Assembly (NCBI GenBank): GCA_024280095.1
Contig: JAJRQU010000126.1
Span: forward strand, 1-32,692
Origin: Alphaproteobacteria bacterium
GTDB taxonomy: Bacteria; Pseudomonadota; Alphaproteobacteria; Sphingomonadales; Emcibacteraceae
Reading direction: 5' to 3'
DNA: 32,692 nt
Both the position numbers and the translations under genes were made by a program. Below the pieces are notes generated by a model, which ran no database searches, was not told where the DNA came from, and worked only from the letters and a program-made list of their open reading frames with translations. This document shows, in pieces, positions 17,001 to 25,279 of the stretch (position 1 is the stretch's first letter; each line of letters begins with the position of its first letter).

Positions 17001-18784
17001 TTCTCCAAATCTTCATTGCTTAAAACGGGTTGACGAACTTCAAGTCTTTTGTGGGTGCCGACACCTTCAATATCGAGCAAATTCGGCCTTGGCCCGATGA
17101 AAGAAACCAGCGACATAACGGCCTCTTCCCGAATAGGGTCTATGGGCGGGTTGGTCACTTGGGCGAAATTCTGCTTGAAATAGCTATAGAGTAATTTTGA
17201 TTTACTGGACAGGGCCGAAATGGGCGTATCTGTCCCCATGGAGCCGAGCGCCTCCTGCGCGCTGCTGGTCATGGGCGGGAAGAGTAATTTGATGTCTTCC
17301 TGTGTATATCCAAAGGCCTGCTGGCGTTTTAACAAAGGCACATCAGTTGAATGATGGGGCGCAAATTCTGCGGGCAGATCTTCCAGTTTGATACGTGTCC
17401 GGTCCAGAATTGCACCGTAATTATGGGTGCTGGACAGCTGTGCCTTGATTTCTTCATCGCTGACGATGCGGCCTTGTTCGGTATCAATCAGCAGCATCTT
17501 GCCGGGTTGCAGGCGCCATTTTTGAACAATTTTATTCTCGGGGATAGGCAGCACACCCATTTCGGATGCCAAAACAACCATGTCGTCATCCGTCACAAGA
17601 TAACGGGCCGGGCGCAAGCCATTTCGGTCAAGGGTCGCGCCGATCAGGGTGCCATCGGTAAAGGCCATGGCGGCGGGGCCGTCCCAAGGCTCCATCAGGG
17701 CCGCATGATATTCATAAAAGGCGCGGCGTTTTTCATCCATCAATGGATTGCCGTCCCATGCTTCGGGGATTAGCATCATCATGGCATGCACGATGCTATA
17801 GCCTCCGGCGACGAGCAGCTCAAGCGCATTGTCAAAGCTTGCCGTATCTGAAATGTCTTCTGGTATCAGCGGCCAGAGTTTTTCAAGATCATCACCAAGC
17901 AGGGTGGATTCCATACTGAAACGCCGGGATGCCATCCAGTTGACATTGCCGCGTACTGTATTAATTTCGCCGTTATGGCACACCATACGAAAGGGCTGCG
18001 CCAAACTCCATGTCGGAAAAGTATTGGTGGAAAACCGTTGATGAACAAGGGCAAGCGCGGATTTCATGCGCTTATCCAAAAGGTCGGTATAATAGACACC
18101 AACCTGACTTGCGAGCAGCATGCCCTTATAAAGCAGGGTGCGGCTGGAACAGGAGCAGGCATAATATTGGCTGGTGTCTTCAGTCATATCAAAAGTGATA
18201 TTGGAGAGCTGCTTGCGGATCAGATAGAGCTTCAGTTCAAAACCCGCATTGGTCTTGTAACTGTCACCAATGCCGACAAAGCCTTGAATAATGGCTGGTT
18301 CCGAGGCCTTGACGCCCTCTGAAAAACCACTGTTATCGGTGGGGACATTGCGCCAGCCCAAGAATTTTTGACCTTCCTGGGCGACCAGATTTTCAAAAGT
18401 CTTTTTGATTTTGTCAGCAACAGCTTTTTCATGGGGGACAAAAATCATCAAGACCCCGTAATCACCAAGCTTTGGCAAAGTTATTTTTTCTTTTTTGGCC
18501 GCAGATTGCATGAATTCGTCGGGCATTTGTATGAGGATACCGGCCCCGTCGCCGGACAAAGGGTCCGCGCCTACAGCGCCCCGATGGGTAAGATTTTCAA
18601 GAATTTTTAAGCCATTGGCCACAATATCATGACTTTTAATGCCTTTGATACTGGCAACAAAGCCAATGCCGCAGTTGTCATGTTCGTTGACAGGGTTATA
18701 GAGACCCTGAGCAGAGGGTAATCCGGTGTTTTTTTGGCTGTTGATCTTTTGATCGGCACCGTTTTGTGGCAGCTTTTGGTTCAT
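14084..18784 (-). CDS. gltB: Glutamate synthase (NADPH) large subunit
   Basis: 1566 residues. A 37-residue propeptide precedes the nucleophile C38 ([13 protein letters not shown]) of the class II glutaminase domain. Then come the central domain, the FMN-binding barrel with [14 protein letters not shown] and QVDGGLKTG, the [3Fe-4S] cysteines around [17 protein letters not shown], and the C-terminal beta-helix with repeated Gly-rich turns ([15 protein letters not shown]). It hydrolyses glutamine and transfers ammonia through an internal tunnel to 2-oxoglutarate, reducing the iminoglutarate with electrons from GltD. All catalytic parts are present. GGAG sits about 11 nt before the ATG. It is first in a gltB-gltD-slyX-dehydrogenase operon, and a 600-bp AT-rich region lies upstream. 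Confidence 0.97.
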   Translation of the reverse strand: MNQKLPQNGADQKINSQKNTGLPSAQGLYNPVNEHDNCGIGFVASIKGIKSHDIVANGLKILENLTHRGAVGADPLSGDGAGILIQMPDEFMQSAAKKEKITLPKLGDYGVLMIFVPHEKAVADKIKKTFENLVAQEGQKFLGWRNVPTDNSGFSEGVKASEPAIIQGFVGIGDSYKTNAGFELKLYLIRKQLSNITFDMTEDTSQYYACSCSSRTLLYKGMLLASQVGVYYTDLLDKRMKSALALVHQRFSTNTFPTWSLAQPFRMVCHNGEINTVRGNVNWMASRRFSMESTLLGDDLEKLWPLIPEDISDTASFDNALELLVAGGYSIVHAMMMLIPEAWDGNPLMDEKRRAFYEYHAALMEPWDGPAAMAFTDGTLIGATLDRNGLRPARYLVTDDDMVVLASEMGVLPIPENKIVQKWRLQPGKMLLIDTEQGRIVSDEEIKAQLSSTHNYGAILDRTRIKLEDLPAEFAPHHSTDVPLLKRQQAFGYTQEDIKLLFPPMTSSAQEALGSMGTDTPISALSSKSKLLYSYFKQNFAQVTNPPIDPIREEAVMSLVSFIGPRPNLLDIEGVGTHKRLEVRQPVLSNEDLEKIRTIGDIPDNNFRTVTIDVTYNSGQGKGGQGEESMDNAIESICLLAEVSVIEGDNIIILSDRGVSEGRMAIPALLATSAVHHYLIRKGLRTSVGLVVETGVAREVHHFCVLAGYGAEAINPYLAFETIDALTSSDQQGISPRTARMRYTKAIDKGILKVMSKMGISTYQSYCGAQIFDAVGLNSEFIEKYFTKTQSAIEGVGLKEVSRETIMRHEQAFTDSLVYDDALDVGGEYAVRLRGEDHMWTSESVSSLQHAVRGNNQEQYDAFAKAINEQSTRLLTPRGLFKIKLAKKPIPLDEVEPASEIVKRFATGAISFGAISREAHTTLAIAMNRIGARSNTGEGGEEPDRFSPDRNGDLRRSAIKQVASGRFGVTTEYLVNADEIQIKMAQGAKPGEGGQLPGHKVDAVIAKVRHSTPGVGLISPPPHHDIYSIEDLAQLIYDLKNVNPTARISVKLVSEIGVGTVAAGVSKAKADHLTISGYDGGTGASPLTSIKNAGSPWEMGLAETQQTLVLNKLRDRISVQVDGGLKTGRDVVIGALLGADEFGFATAPLIATGCIMMRKCHLNTCPVGVATQDPVLRRKFKGKPEHVINYFFFVAEEVRKIMSEMGVRHLHEIIGRPDLLSKNTAIQHWKADGLDFSRMFHMPAAAAGSDIYNTKTQEHNLDAVLDRTLLVKAKEALAHKKPVLIEAAIHNTDRSTGALLSGRIAEKYGFAGLPNDTIHVKLTGTAGQSFGSFVAKGVTLELSGGANDYVGKGLSGGRLIIYPAADSKIDPQNSIIVGNTVLYGAISGECYFRGVAGERFAVRNSGAIAVVEGVGDHGLEYMTGGCVVVIGETGRNFAAGMSGGIAYVLDEAGDFDKRCNLAMVELEPLPEEDAMARKHQSGDLESHGRVDVLRNNMSGNDVERLVTLLENHVRYTGSKRAQTILENQDKYLPKFVKVMPVEYRRALQEMAPTQTVLSAYTGQTLN

Positions 18785-19386
18785 TCCTTAAAATACTCCT
18801 CGACTAAAAATACTTTATGTAGATTTCGCGCAAAAAACCTGCCCTCTTCGCGATAAAGAAAGATTGGTTTTAAACACTGTTTTTAAAGTCAGTTTATGAC
18901 GTTTTATTCTATTGGCTTTTCACTATATATTTTTTTGTAACAGGCCGTAGAATTTTGTCTCACATAATGCAAGTGATGGCACATAAATCTGACGTAAATT
19001 TTCTGCAATTTGTACTGTTATTTACAAAATTAATTGCAGGGTTGAACTCTTAATAGGTATTTTTCTACTGATTTTTAAGGTTAAAATCAAGCAATAGGTT
19101 GTTTTTTTATGTGCGGTGCAGCAGAAATATTAAGAAAAACACTTTATTTTCAGAGTGTTAGAATAAAATAAAAAAATTATAATTTATCATATGCTATTCT
19201 CGCTCAAAAAATAAAACAACGGCACTGGTTAAAAATCAAGCAAGGGATGATTAAGAATTAGGCAACATGATAAAATTTGAGGCATTTTCAGGAAGCGGCA
19301 GGATGCGAACATCTTACAAATATAAAATCATTGATTCAGATTCTATAGCGCTTGCAAAAAACGCGATCAGGACGTAAAGCTGAAAT
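18785..19386. other. 602-bp AT-rich divergent intergenic region (gltB / hrpB)
   Basis: No gene is visible and the base composition is much more AT-rich than the flanks. Seen: an imperfect inverted repeat AAACACTG...TCAGTTT (near 18873-18896) and a 16-17-bp direct repeat GGTTAAAA(A)TCAAGCAA at 19079-19094 and 19227-19243. There are many A and T tracts typical of curved regulatory DNA. I cannot place a confident promoter for gltB or hrpB. It is unusually long for this gene-dense window, so it may hold an unrecognised regulatory RNA or multiple activator sites. Confidence 0.5.
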
Positions 19387-22008
19387 ATGAGAATGCTTCT
19401 TCAAACAATACATGATCTGCCCATATTTCACGCTGTGCCGGAAATTTTGCAGCGATTGCGGGACCATAACAATCTGGTATTGCAGGCCCCGCCCGGTGCG
19501 GGAAAGACGACAATTGTGCCGCTTTGTCTTATGGATCAGTCCTGGTTTAAGGGGGGTAGCCGAATCATCATGCTGGCCCCCCGCAGGCTGGCGGCCCGCA
19601 CGGCGGCGCGGCGCATGGCAGATCTATTGGGCGAAAAGGTTGGGCAAACGGTGGGCTACCGCGTTCGGCTTGATCATAAGGTCAGCGCCCAAACACGGCT
19701 TGAAGTGGTTACGGAAGGGGTGCTCATTCGAAAATTACAGCAAGACCCGGAATTGGAGGGCATTAGCGCGGTTATATTCGATGAATTTCATGAACGCTCG
19801 CAAGAGGCCGACCTTGGTCTGGCCCTATGCCTTGATATTCAGCAAGGCCTCAGGGAAGATTTAAAACTGATCGTTATGTCGGCAACATTGGACGGCGAAA
19901 ATGTCGCGCGCCTTATGGGCGGCGCGCCTATTGTGACCAGTCAGGGCCGCACCTATCCCGTGGACTTGCGGTATCTTAATCGCCCGCCGCCGGCCACAGC
20001 CCCCATTGAGCGCACGGTGGCCGATGCCATATTGCAGGCGGTGCAACAGGAAAGCGGCAGCATTTTGGCCTTTTTGCCGGGGGCCGGGGAAATTGAACGT
20101 TGCGCGGCGATCGTCAGAGGGCTGGGCTTAGGCCAGAATGTCATCATTGCCCCGTTATATGGTATGATGCGGTCGGCAGATCAGGATCAGGCGATCCTCA
20201 GTGCGCCTGCGGGAAAACGTAAAATTGTTCTGGCCACGGCCATTGCGGAAACCAGCTTGACCATCGACGGCATATGCATAGTGATTGATGGTGGTCTGGA
20301 CCGCAGCCCCCGCTATGATGCGCGGACGGGGATGGCCCGGCTTGAAACTCGCAATCTGTCACGGGCCTCGGCAGAACAGCGGGCGGGCCGGGCGGGCCGA
20401 ACGGCGCCGGGCATATGTTTTCGCCTGTGGACAGCGGCGGCCCAGCGCGGGTTAATGCCTTTTTCGGTCCCGGAAATTACCAAAGCGGATTTGGTGCCAC
20501 TGGCGCTGGAACTGGCCAATTGGGGAATCAAAGACCCGGAAGAATTACGCTGGCTTGATGTGCCGGACAGCGGGTCAATGGCCGCCGCGCGGGCTATGCT
20601 GATGTCGCTTGGCGCGCTGGATGGCGCAGGACGAATTTTGGCCCATGGCAAAAAAATGGTTTCGTTGGCCATGCATCCCAGATTGGCTCATATGGTTCTT
20701 AAAGCAAAAGAGATGGGGCTGGGCCGGCTGGCTGTGGAAATAGCGGCTTTATTGGCCGAGCGGGACATTCTGCGGCACAGATCAACGGATTTGCGCCATA
20801 GGCTGGAGGCCCTGCGATATTTTTGTGCCGGTGACAGACCCTCGGCCCAGCGTATGGGCGGTGATCTGGCGACCTTACAGCAGGTTAAAAGACAGATGGA
20901 AGGCTGGTGCAAATCTTTAAAAATATCTTTAAAAACATCTGCAAAAATATCTAAAAAAGAAGATAGCCCGCTGAGCAAAACCGGCCTTTGCCTCGCGCTG
21001 GCCTATCCGGATCGTATCGGGATGAGGCGCCGGGGCGCAGAGCCGCGCTACCTTCTTTCCGGCGGTTCTGGAGCGGCATTGGATGCCGCAGACAGCCTTG
21101 GCGGTGAGAAATATTTGGCGATTTGTCATTTGGCCCCTAACAATTATAAAGGGTTAAAATTTAAGAATGTTCAGGAGTCGCGGATTTATCTGACGGCCCC
21201 CTTGGATGAGACAGATATATGGGATGTTTTCTCTGATCAGATCATGACCGTTGAACAGATCGAATGGGATGAGCGCCGCCAGTTGGTTCAGGCCCGAAAA
21301 AGGCAAATGCTGGGCCAATTGGTGATCCATGAGGAAAAATTGAAAAATCCGGCATCAGGCCCAGAATCTGGCCCAGAATCTGGTCAAGTGATGTCAGCCC
21401 TTTGTCACGGCATCCGAAAAATGGGCCTTGCGTCATTGCCTTGGGATAAACAGAGCATCGCTCTTCGGGCGCGCATTTTATTCTGCGCCCGTTATGACCC
21501 CGCCGGGAAATGGCCCGACCTGTCCGATGAGGCTCTTTTGGCCGGGTTGGAAGACTGGCTGGGCCCTTATCTGGAGGGGATCATGAGCCGCGAACAGTTA
21601 ACGTCGAAATTGGCTTTGGCGGAAATCCTGAAGAATTTCCTCACATGGCCGCAGCAAGGGGCCTTGGATCGTCTGGCCCCCAGCCATTATCCCGTGCCGA
21701 GCGGCTCTAAAATTACGCTTGATTACCGCGATGCCCCCCCCGTATTGGCCGTGCGGCTGCAAGAGATGTTTGGTCTGGATAAAACGCCGGCCATTATGGC
21801 GGGCAAGGTAACCTTGTTGGTGCATCTGTTATCTCCGGCGGGAAGGCCCATTCAAGTGACGCAGGATCTGGAGAATTTCTGGGGGTCTAGTTATGAGGCG
21901 GTTAAAAAAGATATGAAGGGGCGCTACCCCAAACATCACTGGCCAGATGACCCGCTGGCCGCCAAGCCAACCAGCAGAAGCCTTAAAAGTCGCCAGAAGA
22001 AAAAGTAA
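19387..22008 (+). CDS. hrpB: ATP-dependent helicase HrpB
   Basis: 873 residues; the family is usually a little over 800. Helicase motifs are in order: Walker A APPGAGKTT (34-42), motif II DEFHER (132-137; DEFH rather than DEAH, as in HrpB), SAT (165-167), ATAIAETSLTIDG and motif VI EQRAGRAGR. The helicase-associated and HrpB-specific C-terminal domains follow, with the conserved LDYRDAPPVLAVRLQE block and PVQVT-like PIQVTQDL near the end. HrpB is a DEAH-family helicase whose substrate in bacteria is poorly known. Oddities are a Lys/Ser-rich linker (KSLKISLKTSAKISKKED) and a short PESGPESG duplication from a 12-bp tandem repeat near 21358-21385. Both fall between domains and are probably harmless. 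The start is an ATG without a clear ribosome-binding site; another ATG lies two codons on. Confidence 0.94.
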   Translation: MRMLLQTIHDLPIFHAVPEILQRLRDHNNLVLQAPPGAGKTTIVPLCLMDQSWFKGGSRIIMLAPRRLAARTAARRMADLLGEKVGQTVGYRVRLDHKVSAQTRLEVVTEGVLIRKLQQDPELEGISAVIFDEFHERSQEADLGLALCLDIQQGLREDLKLIVMSATLDGENVARLMGGAPIVTSQGRTYPVDLRYLNRPPPATAPIERTVADAILQAVQQESGSILAFLPGAGEIERCAAIVRGLGLGQNVIIAPLYGMMRSADQDQAILSAPAGKRKIVLATAIAETSLTIDGICIVIDGGLDRSPRYDARTGMARLETRNLSRASAEQRAGRAGRTAPGICFRLWTAAAQRGLMPFSVPEITKADLVPLALELANWGIKDPEELRWLDVPDSGSMAAARAMLMSLGALDGAGRILAHGKKMVSLAMHPRLAHMVLKAKEMGLGRLAVEIAALLAERDILRHRSTDLRHRLEALRYFCAGDRPSAQRMGGDLATLQQVKRQMEGWCKSLKISLKTSAKISKKEDSPLSKTGLCLALAYPDRIGMRRRGAEPRYLLSGGSGAALDAADSLGGEKYLAICHLAPNNYKGLKFKNVQESRIYLTAPLDETDIWDVFSDQIMTVEQIEWDERRQLVQARKRQMLGQLVIHEEKLKNPASGPESGPESGQVMSALCHGIRKMGLASLPWDKQSIALRARILFCARYDPAGKWPDLSDEALLAGLEDWLGPYLEGIMSREQLTSKLALAEILKNFLTWPQQGALDRLAPSHYPVPSGSKITLDYRDAPPVLAVRLQEMFGLDKTPAIMAGKVTLLVHLLSPAGRPIQVTQDLENFWGSSYEAVKKDMKGRYPKHHWPDDPLAAKPTSRSLKSRQKKK

Positions 22009-22385
22009 ATTATTTTAATTAAATTTTTGCGACAATAATACGGGGATGTGTCACGGTTTTTGGAAAGTCAAGACTAAAAGGATAAATACTAGCTGTTGAC
22101 ATTAATCAAGGGTCAAAATACCATATCTTGTGTTGAGGGTGATCTAAGGGTGTTTAAGATCAGATAGTTGTTTTACTACAAGGCTCTAGTCGCAGGGAAT
22201 ATAAAAGTCATAATAGATCGATATATAGTGCTTCGGAATCTGAAAGACGACGTTATCCCACAATTGAAGGGAATGATAACTTCATTTTATGCTAATGTAA
22301 GGCTCGGAATGAGCCTGTGCAATATTATAGTGGGTTGATCACTGAAGTGGTGAATGTGAAAGAGGGAGTGTCCGGCGTGTCGGGA
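22009..22385 (+). other. nrdA upstream region with a possible leader ORF
   Basis: About 377 bp between hrpB and the preferred nrdA start. It contains the predicted promoter with an NrdR-like box (described separately) and a second, weaker NrdR-like match GATCGATATATAGTGC at 22216-22231. It also has a nine-codon frame at 22309-22338 (MSLCNIIVG) with AAGG about 8 nt upstream. The leader frame is offset from nrdA and ends 47 bp before the preferred nrdA ATG. No hrpB terminator with a clear stem is visible. Confidence 0.4.
22096..22133 (+). promoter_or_regulatory. Predicted nrdAB promoter overlapped by an NrdR-like box
   Basis: TTGACA (22096-22101), a 17-bp spacer and TACCAT (22119-22124). The 16-bp ATACCATATCTTGTGT (22118-22133) agrees with the NrdR-box consensus ACACWATATATWGTGT at 13 of 16 positions and covers the -10. 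NrdR represses ribonucleotide reductase genes when dATP is plentiful, so the location makes sense. Confidence 0.55.
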
Positions 22386-24242
22386 ATGTTATTTAAAGAG
22401 GCTGTGCAGATAAAGAATCATTCGCGGGTGGAAACCATCCCTGAGCGGGATGATTTGCTCACGGCTTTTGGCAAGGCGACCCTGAGGGACCGTTATTTAT
22501 TGCCCGACGAAGATTTTCAAGATATTTTTGCCCGCGTCGCCAGTTATTATAGTGATGATCAGGCCCATGCGCAGCGCCTCTATGATTATATCAGCAAGCT
22601 TTGGTTTATGCCGGCCACACCCATCTTAAGTAATGGCGGCACCAAGCGCGGTCTGCCCATTTCCTGCTTTCTTAACGAGGCTAATGACAGCCTGCAGGGC
22701 ATTGTGACCCTGTGGAATGAAAATGTCTGGCTGGCCTCAAAAGGCGGCGGCATTGGCAGCTATTGGGGGAATTTGCGGTCAATCGGTGAAGAAGTATCGA
22801 CCAATGGTAAAACCTCGGGCATTATTCCGTTTATTCGGGTGATGGACAGTCAGACTCTGGCCATTTCCCAAGGTTCGCTCCGGCGCGGCAGCGCCGCCGT
22901 ATATCTGCCCGTCAATCATCCCGAGATCGAAGAATTCATTGAAATTCGCCGGCCCACAGGCGGGGATCCGAATCGCAAGGCCCTGAATCTTCATCATGGG
23001 ATTACCATCTCTGATGCTTTCATGCGGGCCGTGGAAAATGATGAAGAGTGGGCGCTGCTGAGCCCCCATGATCAAACGGTACAAAAGACAGTATCGGCGC
23101 GCGGCTTATGGATTCGTATGCTGACGGCGCGCATTGAAACCGGTGAGCCCTATATGCTGTTCAGTGATCATGTGAATAACGCGATCCCCGAACATCACAA
23201 GCTTGCCGGACTGAATGTCAAAACATCCAATCTCTGCTGCGAGATCACCTTGCCGACGGGAATGGATCATCTGGGCAAAGAACGCACGGCCGTATGTTGC
23301 TTATCTTCTATCAATCTGGAAAAATATGATGACTGGAAAGATGATGAACTTTTTATCACGGATGTGATGCGCTTTCTGGATAATGTGCTGGAGGATTTTA
23401 TTGAACGTGCGCCGGATACTATGGCGCGTGCCACCTATGCAGCCATGCGCGAACGCAGTGTCGGCCTTGGCGCCATGGGCTTTCACAGCTTTCTGCAAAA
23501 CCGTATGATCCCTTTTGAATCTGTTATGGCCCAGGTGTGGAACAAGCGCATATTCAAGTATATTCAGGACGGTGTGGACAGGGCGTCTAAATTGCTCGCA
23601 GAAGAAAAAGGGGCCTGCCCGGATGCCGCCGACTATGGTATAAATGAGCGTTTTTCAAATAAGACCGCCATTGCGCCGACCGCGTCTATTTCGATCATTT
23701 GCGGTGGGGCCAGCCCCGGCATCGAGCCCATCGCCGCCAATAGCTTCACGCAAAAAACCCTGTCGGGCTCTTTTAATGTGCGCAGTCAGGCATTGGATCG
23801 TCTGCTGACCGCCAAAGATAAAAATACCGAAGAAGTCTGGTCGTCTATTTCTATAAATGGGGGGTCGGTTCAACATCTTGATTTTCTTGATGCCCTTGAA
23901 AAAGATGTTTTTAAAACCGCCTTTGAACTGGATCAGCGCTGGGTGATTGAACATGCGGCTGATCGGGCCCCGATGGTGGATCAGGCCCAATCGATCAATG
24001 TTTTTCTGCCGGCAGATGTCCATAAACGGGATTTACATCAGATTCATTTTCAGGCCTGGAAAAAAGGCGTGAAAAGTCTGTATTATTGCCGATCTCTATC
24101 TATTCAGCGGGCGGAAAGCTCTGACAGTGCAACGGCAATATCCAAAGAGAATTCACAGAAAGCCATGGTGAGGGGCAGAGAGATTCTTCAGGAATCTGAG
24201 CTGGAAAGCATGGACTATGAAGAATGCCTGTCATGCCAATAA
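22386..24242 (+). CDS. nrdA: Ribonucleoside-diphosphate reductase alpha subunit (class Ia, no ATP cone)
   Basis: 618 residues from the ATG at 22386 (MLFKEAVQIKNH). A GTG at 22317 would add 23 residues, but the sequence there is unlike the family. The catalytic barrel starts almost at once with FGKATLRDRYLLP and LWFMPATPILSNGGT. The paired active-site cysteines are visible in LPISCFLNEAND and near RTAVCCLSSINLE, the radical cysteine region is SNLCCEITLPTG, and the C-terminal redox pair is CLSC in the last residues. The N-terminal ATP cone (about 90 residues in E. coli NrdA) is missing, so the dATP activity switch is absent from this subunit. Glycine-rich SKGGGIGSYWG is intact. It is followed 77 bp later by nrdB. 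Confidence 0.94.
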   Translation: MLFKEAVQIKNHSRVETIPERDDLLTAFGKATLRDRYLLPDEDFQDIFARVASYYSDDQAHAQRLYDYISKLWFMPATPILSNGGTKRGLPISCFLNEANDSLQGIVTLWNENVWLASKGGGIGSYWGNLRSIGEEVSTNGKTSGIIPFIRVMDSQTLAISQGSLRRGSAAVYLPVNHPEIEEFIEIRRPTGGDPNRKALNLHHGITISDAFMRAVENDEEWALLSPHDQTVQKTVSARGLWIRMLTARIETGEPYMLFSDHVNNAIPEHHKLAGLNVKTSNLCCEITLPTGMDHLGKERTAVCCLSSINLEKYDDWKDDELFITDVMRFLDNVLEDFIERAPDTMARATYAAMRERSVGLGAMGFHSFLQNRMIPFESVMAQVWNKRIFKYIQDGVDRASKLLAEEKGACPDAADYGINERFSNKTAIAPTASISIICGGASPGIEPIAANSFTQKTLSGSFNVRSQALDRLLTAKDKNTEEVWSSISINGGSVQHLDFLDALEKDVFKTAFELDQRWVIEHAADRAPMVDQAQSINVFLPADVHKRDLHQIHFQAWKKGVKSLYYCRSLSIQRAESSDSATAISKENSQKAMVRGREILQESELESMDYEECLSCQ

Positions 24243-24319
24243 ATGGGCCAATAAATGTGTCTTGCCAAGAAAATACCATCCGTAATAATCGTCTTTAAAT
24301 AGTTAAGGTAATCTGCCCC

Positions 24320-25279
24320 ATGTCCCTTCTCGAGGAACGCATTGTTTATAAACCCTTCCAATATCCCTGGGCCTATGACGCCTGGCTAACGCAGCAACGC
24401 ATTCACTGGTTGCCCGAAGAAGTCCCCATGGCCGATGATATTAAAGACTGGAATATGAAGATTACCGAAGGGGAAAAACATCTGTTGATGCAGATTTTCC
24501 GGTTCTTCACCCAAGCGGATGTGGAGGTGAATAATTGTTATATGCGCCATTATACTCAGGTTTTTAAACCGACTGAGGTGCAAATGATGCTGGCGGCATT
24601 TTCCAATATGGAAACCATACATGTGGCGGCCTATAGTCATCTTCTTGATACGCTTGGCATTCCCGAGACCGAATATGAAGCCTTTCTCAATTATGAGGAG
24701 ATGAAGGCCAAATATGACTATATGCAAATCTGGGGGGTGGAGACAAAGACAGATATTGCTAAAACACTGGCGGTATTTGGCGGCTTTACCGAGGGTCTGC
24801 AGCTTTTTGCGTCTTTTGCCATTTTGATGAATTTCCCGCGCCATAATAAAATGAAGGGTATGGGACAGATTGTCACTTGGTCTGTGCGTGATGAGACGCT
24901 GCATACCAACAGCATCATTCAATTATTTCATACTTTTGTGCAGGAAAATCCGGAAATCTGGACGGATGAACTACAGCATGACCTGACAGTGGCCTGCAAA
25001 ACCATTGTCGATCATGAAGATGCTTTCATCGATCTTGCTTTTGAAATGGGCGATATAGAGGGGCTAACGGCCGCAGAAGTGAAGGAGTATATCCGCTATA
25101 TCGCGGACCGTAGGCTCACTCAGCTCAATCTGTCACCAATTTATTTCATTGGTAATAACCCGCTGCCTTGGATGGATGAAATTCTGAATGGTGTTGAACA
25201 TACTAATTTCTTTGAGAATCGTTCAACAGAATATTCAAAAGCCTCCACCAAAGGGAACTGGGAAGAGGCCTTTGATTAA
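24320..25279 (+). CDS. nrdB: Ribonucleoside-diphosphate reductase beta subunit
   Basis: 319 residues, a short class I beta. The diiron ligands are all present: D67, E98, H101, E158, E192 and H195 (ETIH at 98-101, FTEGL at 156-160, DETLH at 191-195). The radical tyrosine is Y105, at the same spacing from E98 as Y122 from E115 in E. coli NrdB. The C-terminal tail ends GNWEEAFD, the part that docks on NrdA. No ATP cone is fused here either, so neither subunit carries one. It lies 77 bp after nrdA and is very probably in the same operon. Its stop overlaps that of the convergent TPR gene in a shared TTAA at 25276-25279. Confidence 0.95.
   Translation: MSLLEERIVYKPFQYPWAYDAWLTQQRIHWLPEEVPMADDIKDWNMKITEGEKHLLMQIFRFFTQADVEVNNCYMRHYTQVFKPTEVQMMLAAFSNMETIHVAAYSHLLDTLGIPETEYEAFLNYEEMKAKYDYMQIWGVETKTDIAKTLAVFGGFTEGLQLFASFAILMNFPRHNKMKGMGQIVTWSVRDETLHTNSIIQLFHTFVQENPEIWTDELQHDLTVACKTIVDHEDAFIDLAFEMGDIEGLTAAEVKEYIRYIADRRLTQLNLSPIYFIGNNPLPWMDEILNGVEHTNFFENRSTEYSKASTKGNWEEAFD

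Noticed and set aside
22317-22385. Upstream GTG start and possible frameshift for nrdA
   Set aside because: The 23 added residues are Val/Gly-rich and unlike the family. No in-frame homology is interrupted, so a frameshift is not needed.
24386-24922. Minus-strand 178-codon frame rich in His and Ile
   Set aside because: It is antisense to nrdB, whose metal-ligand pattern is intact.
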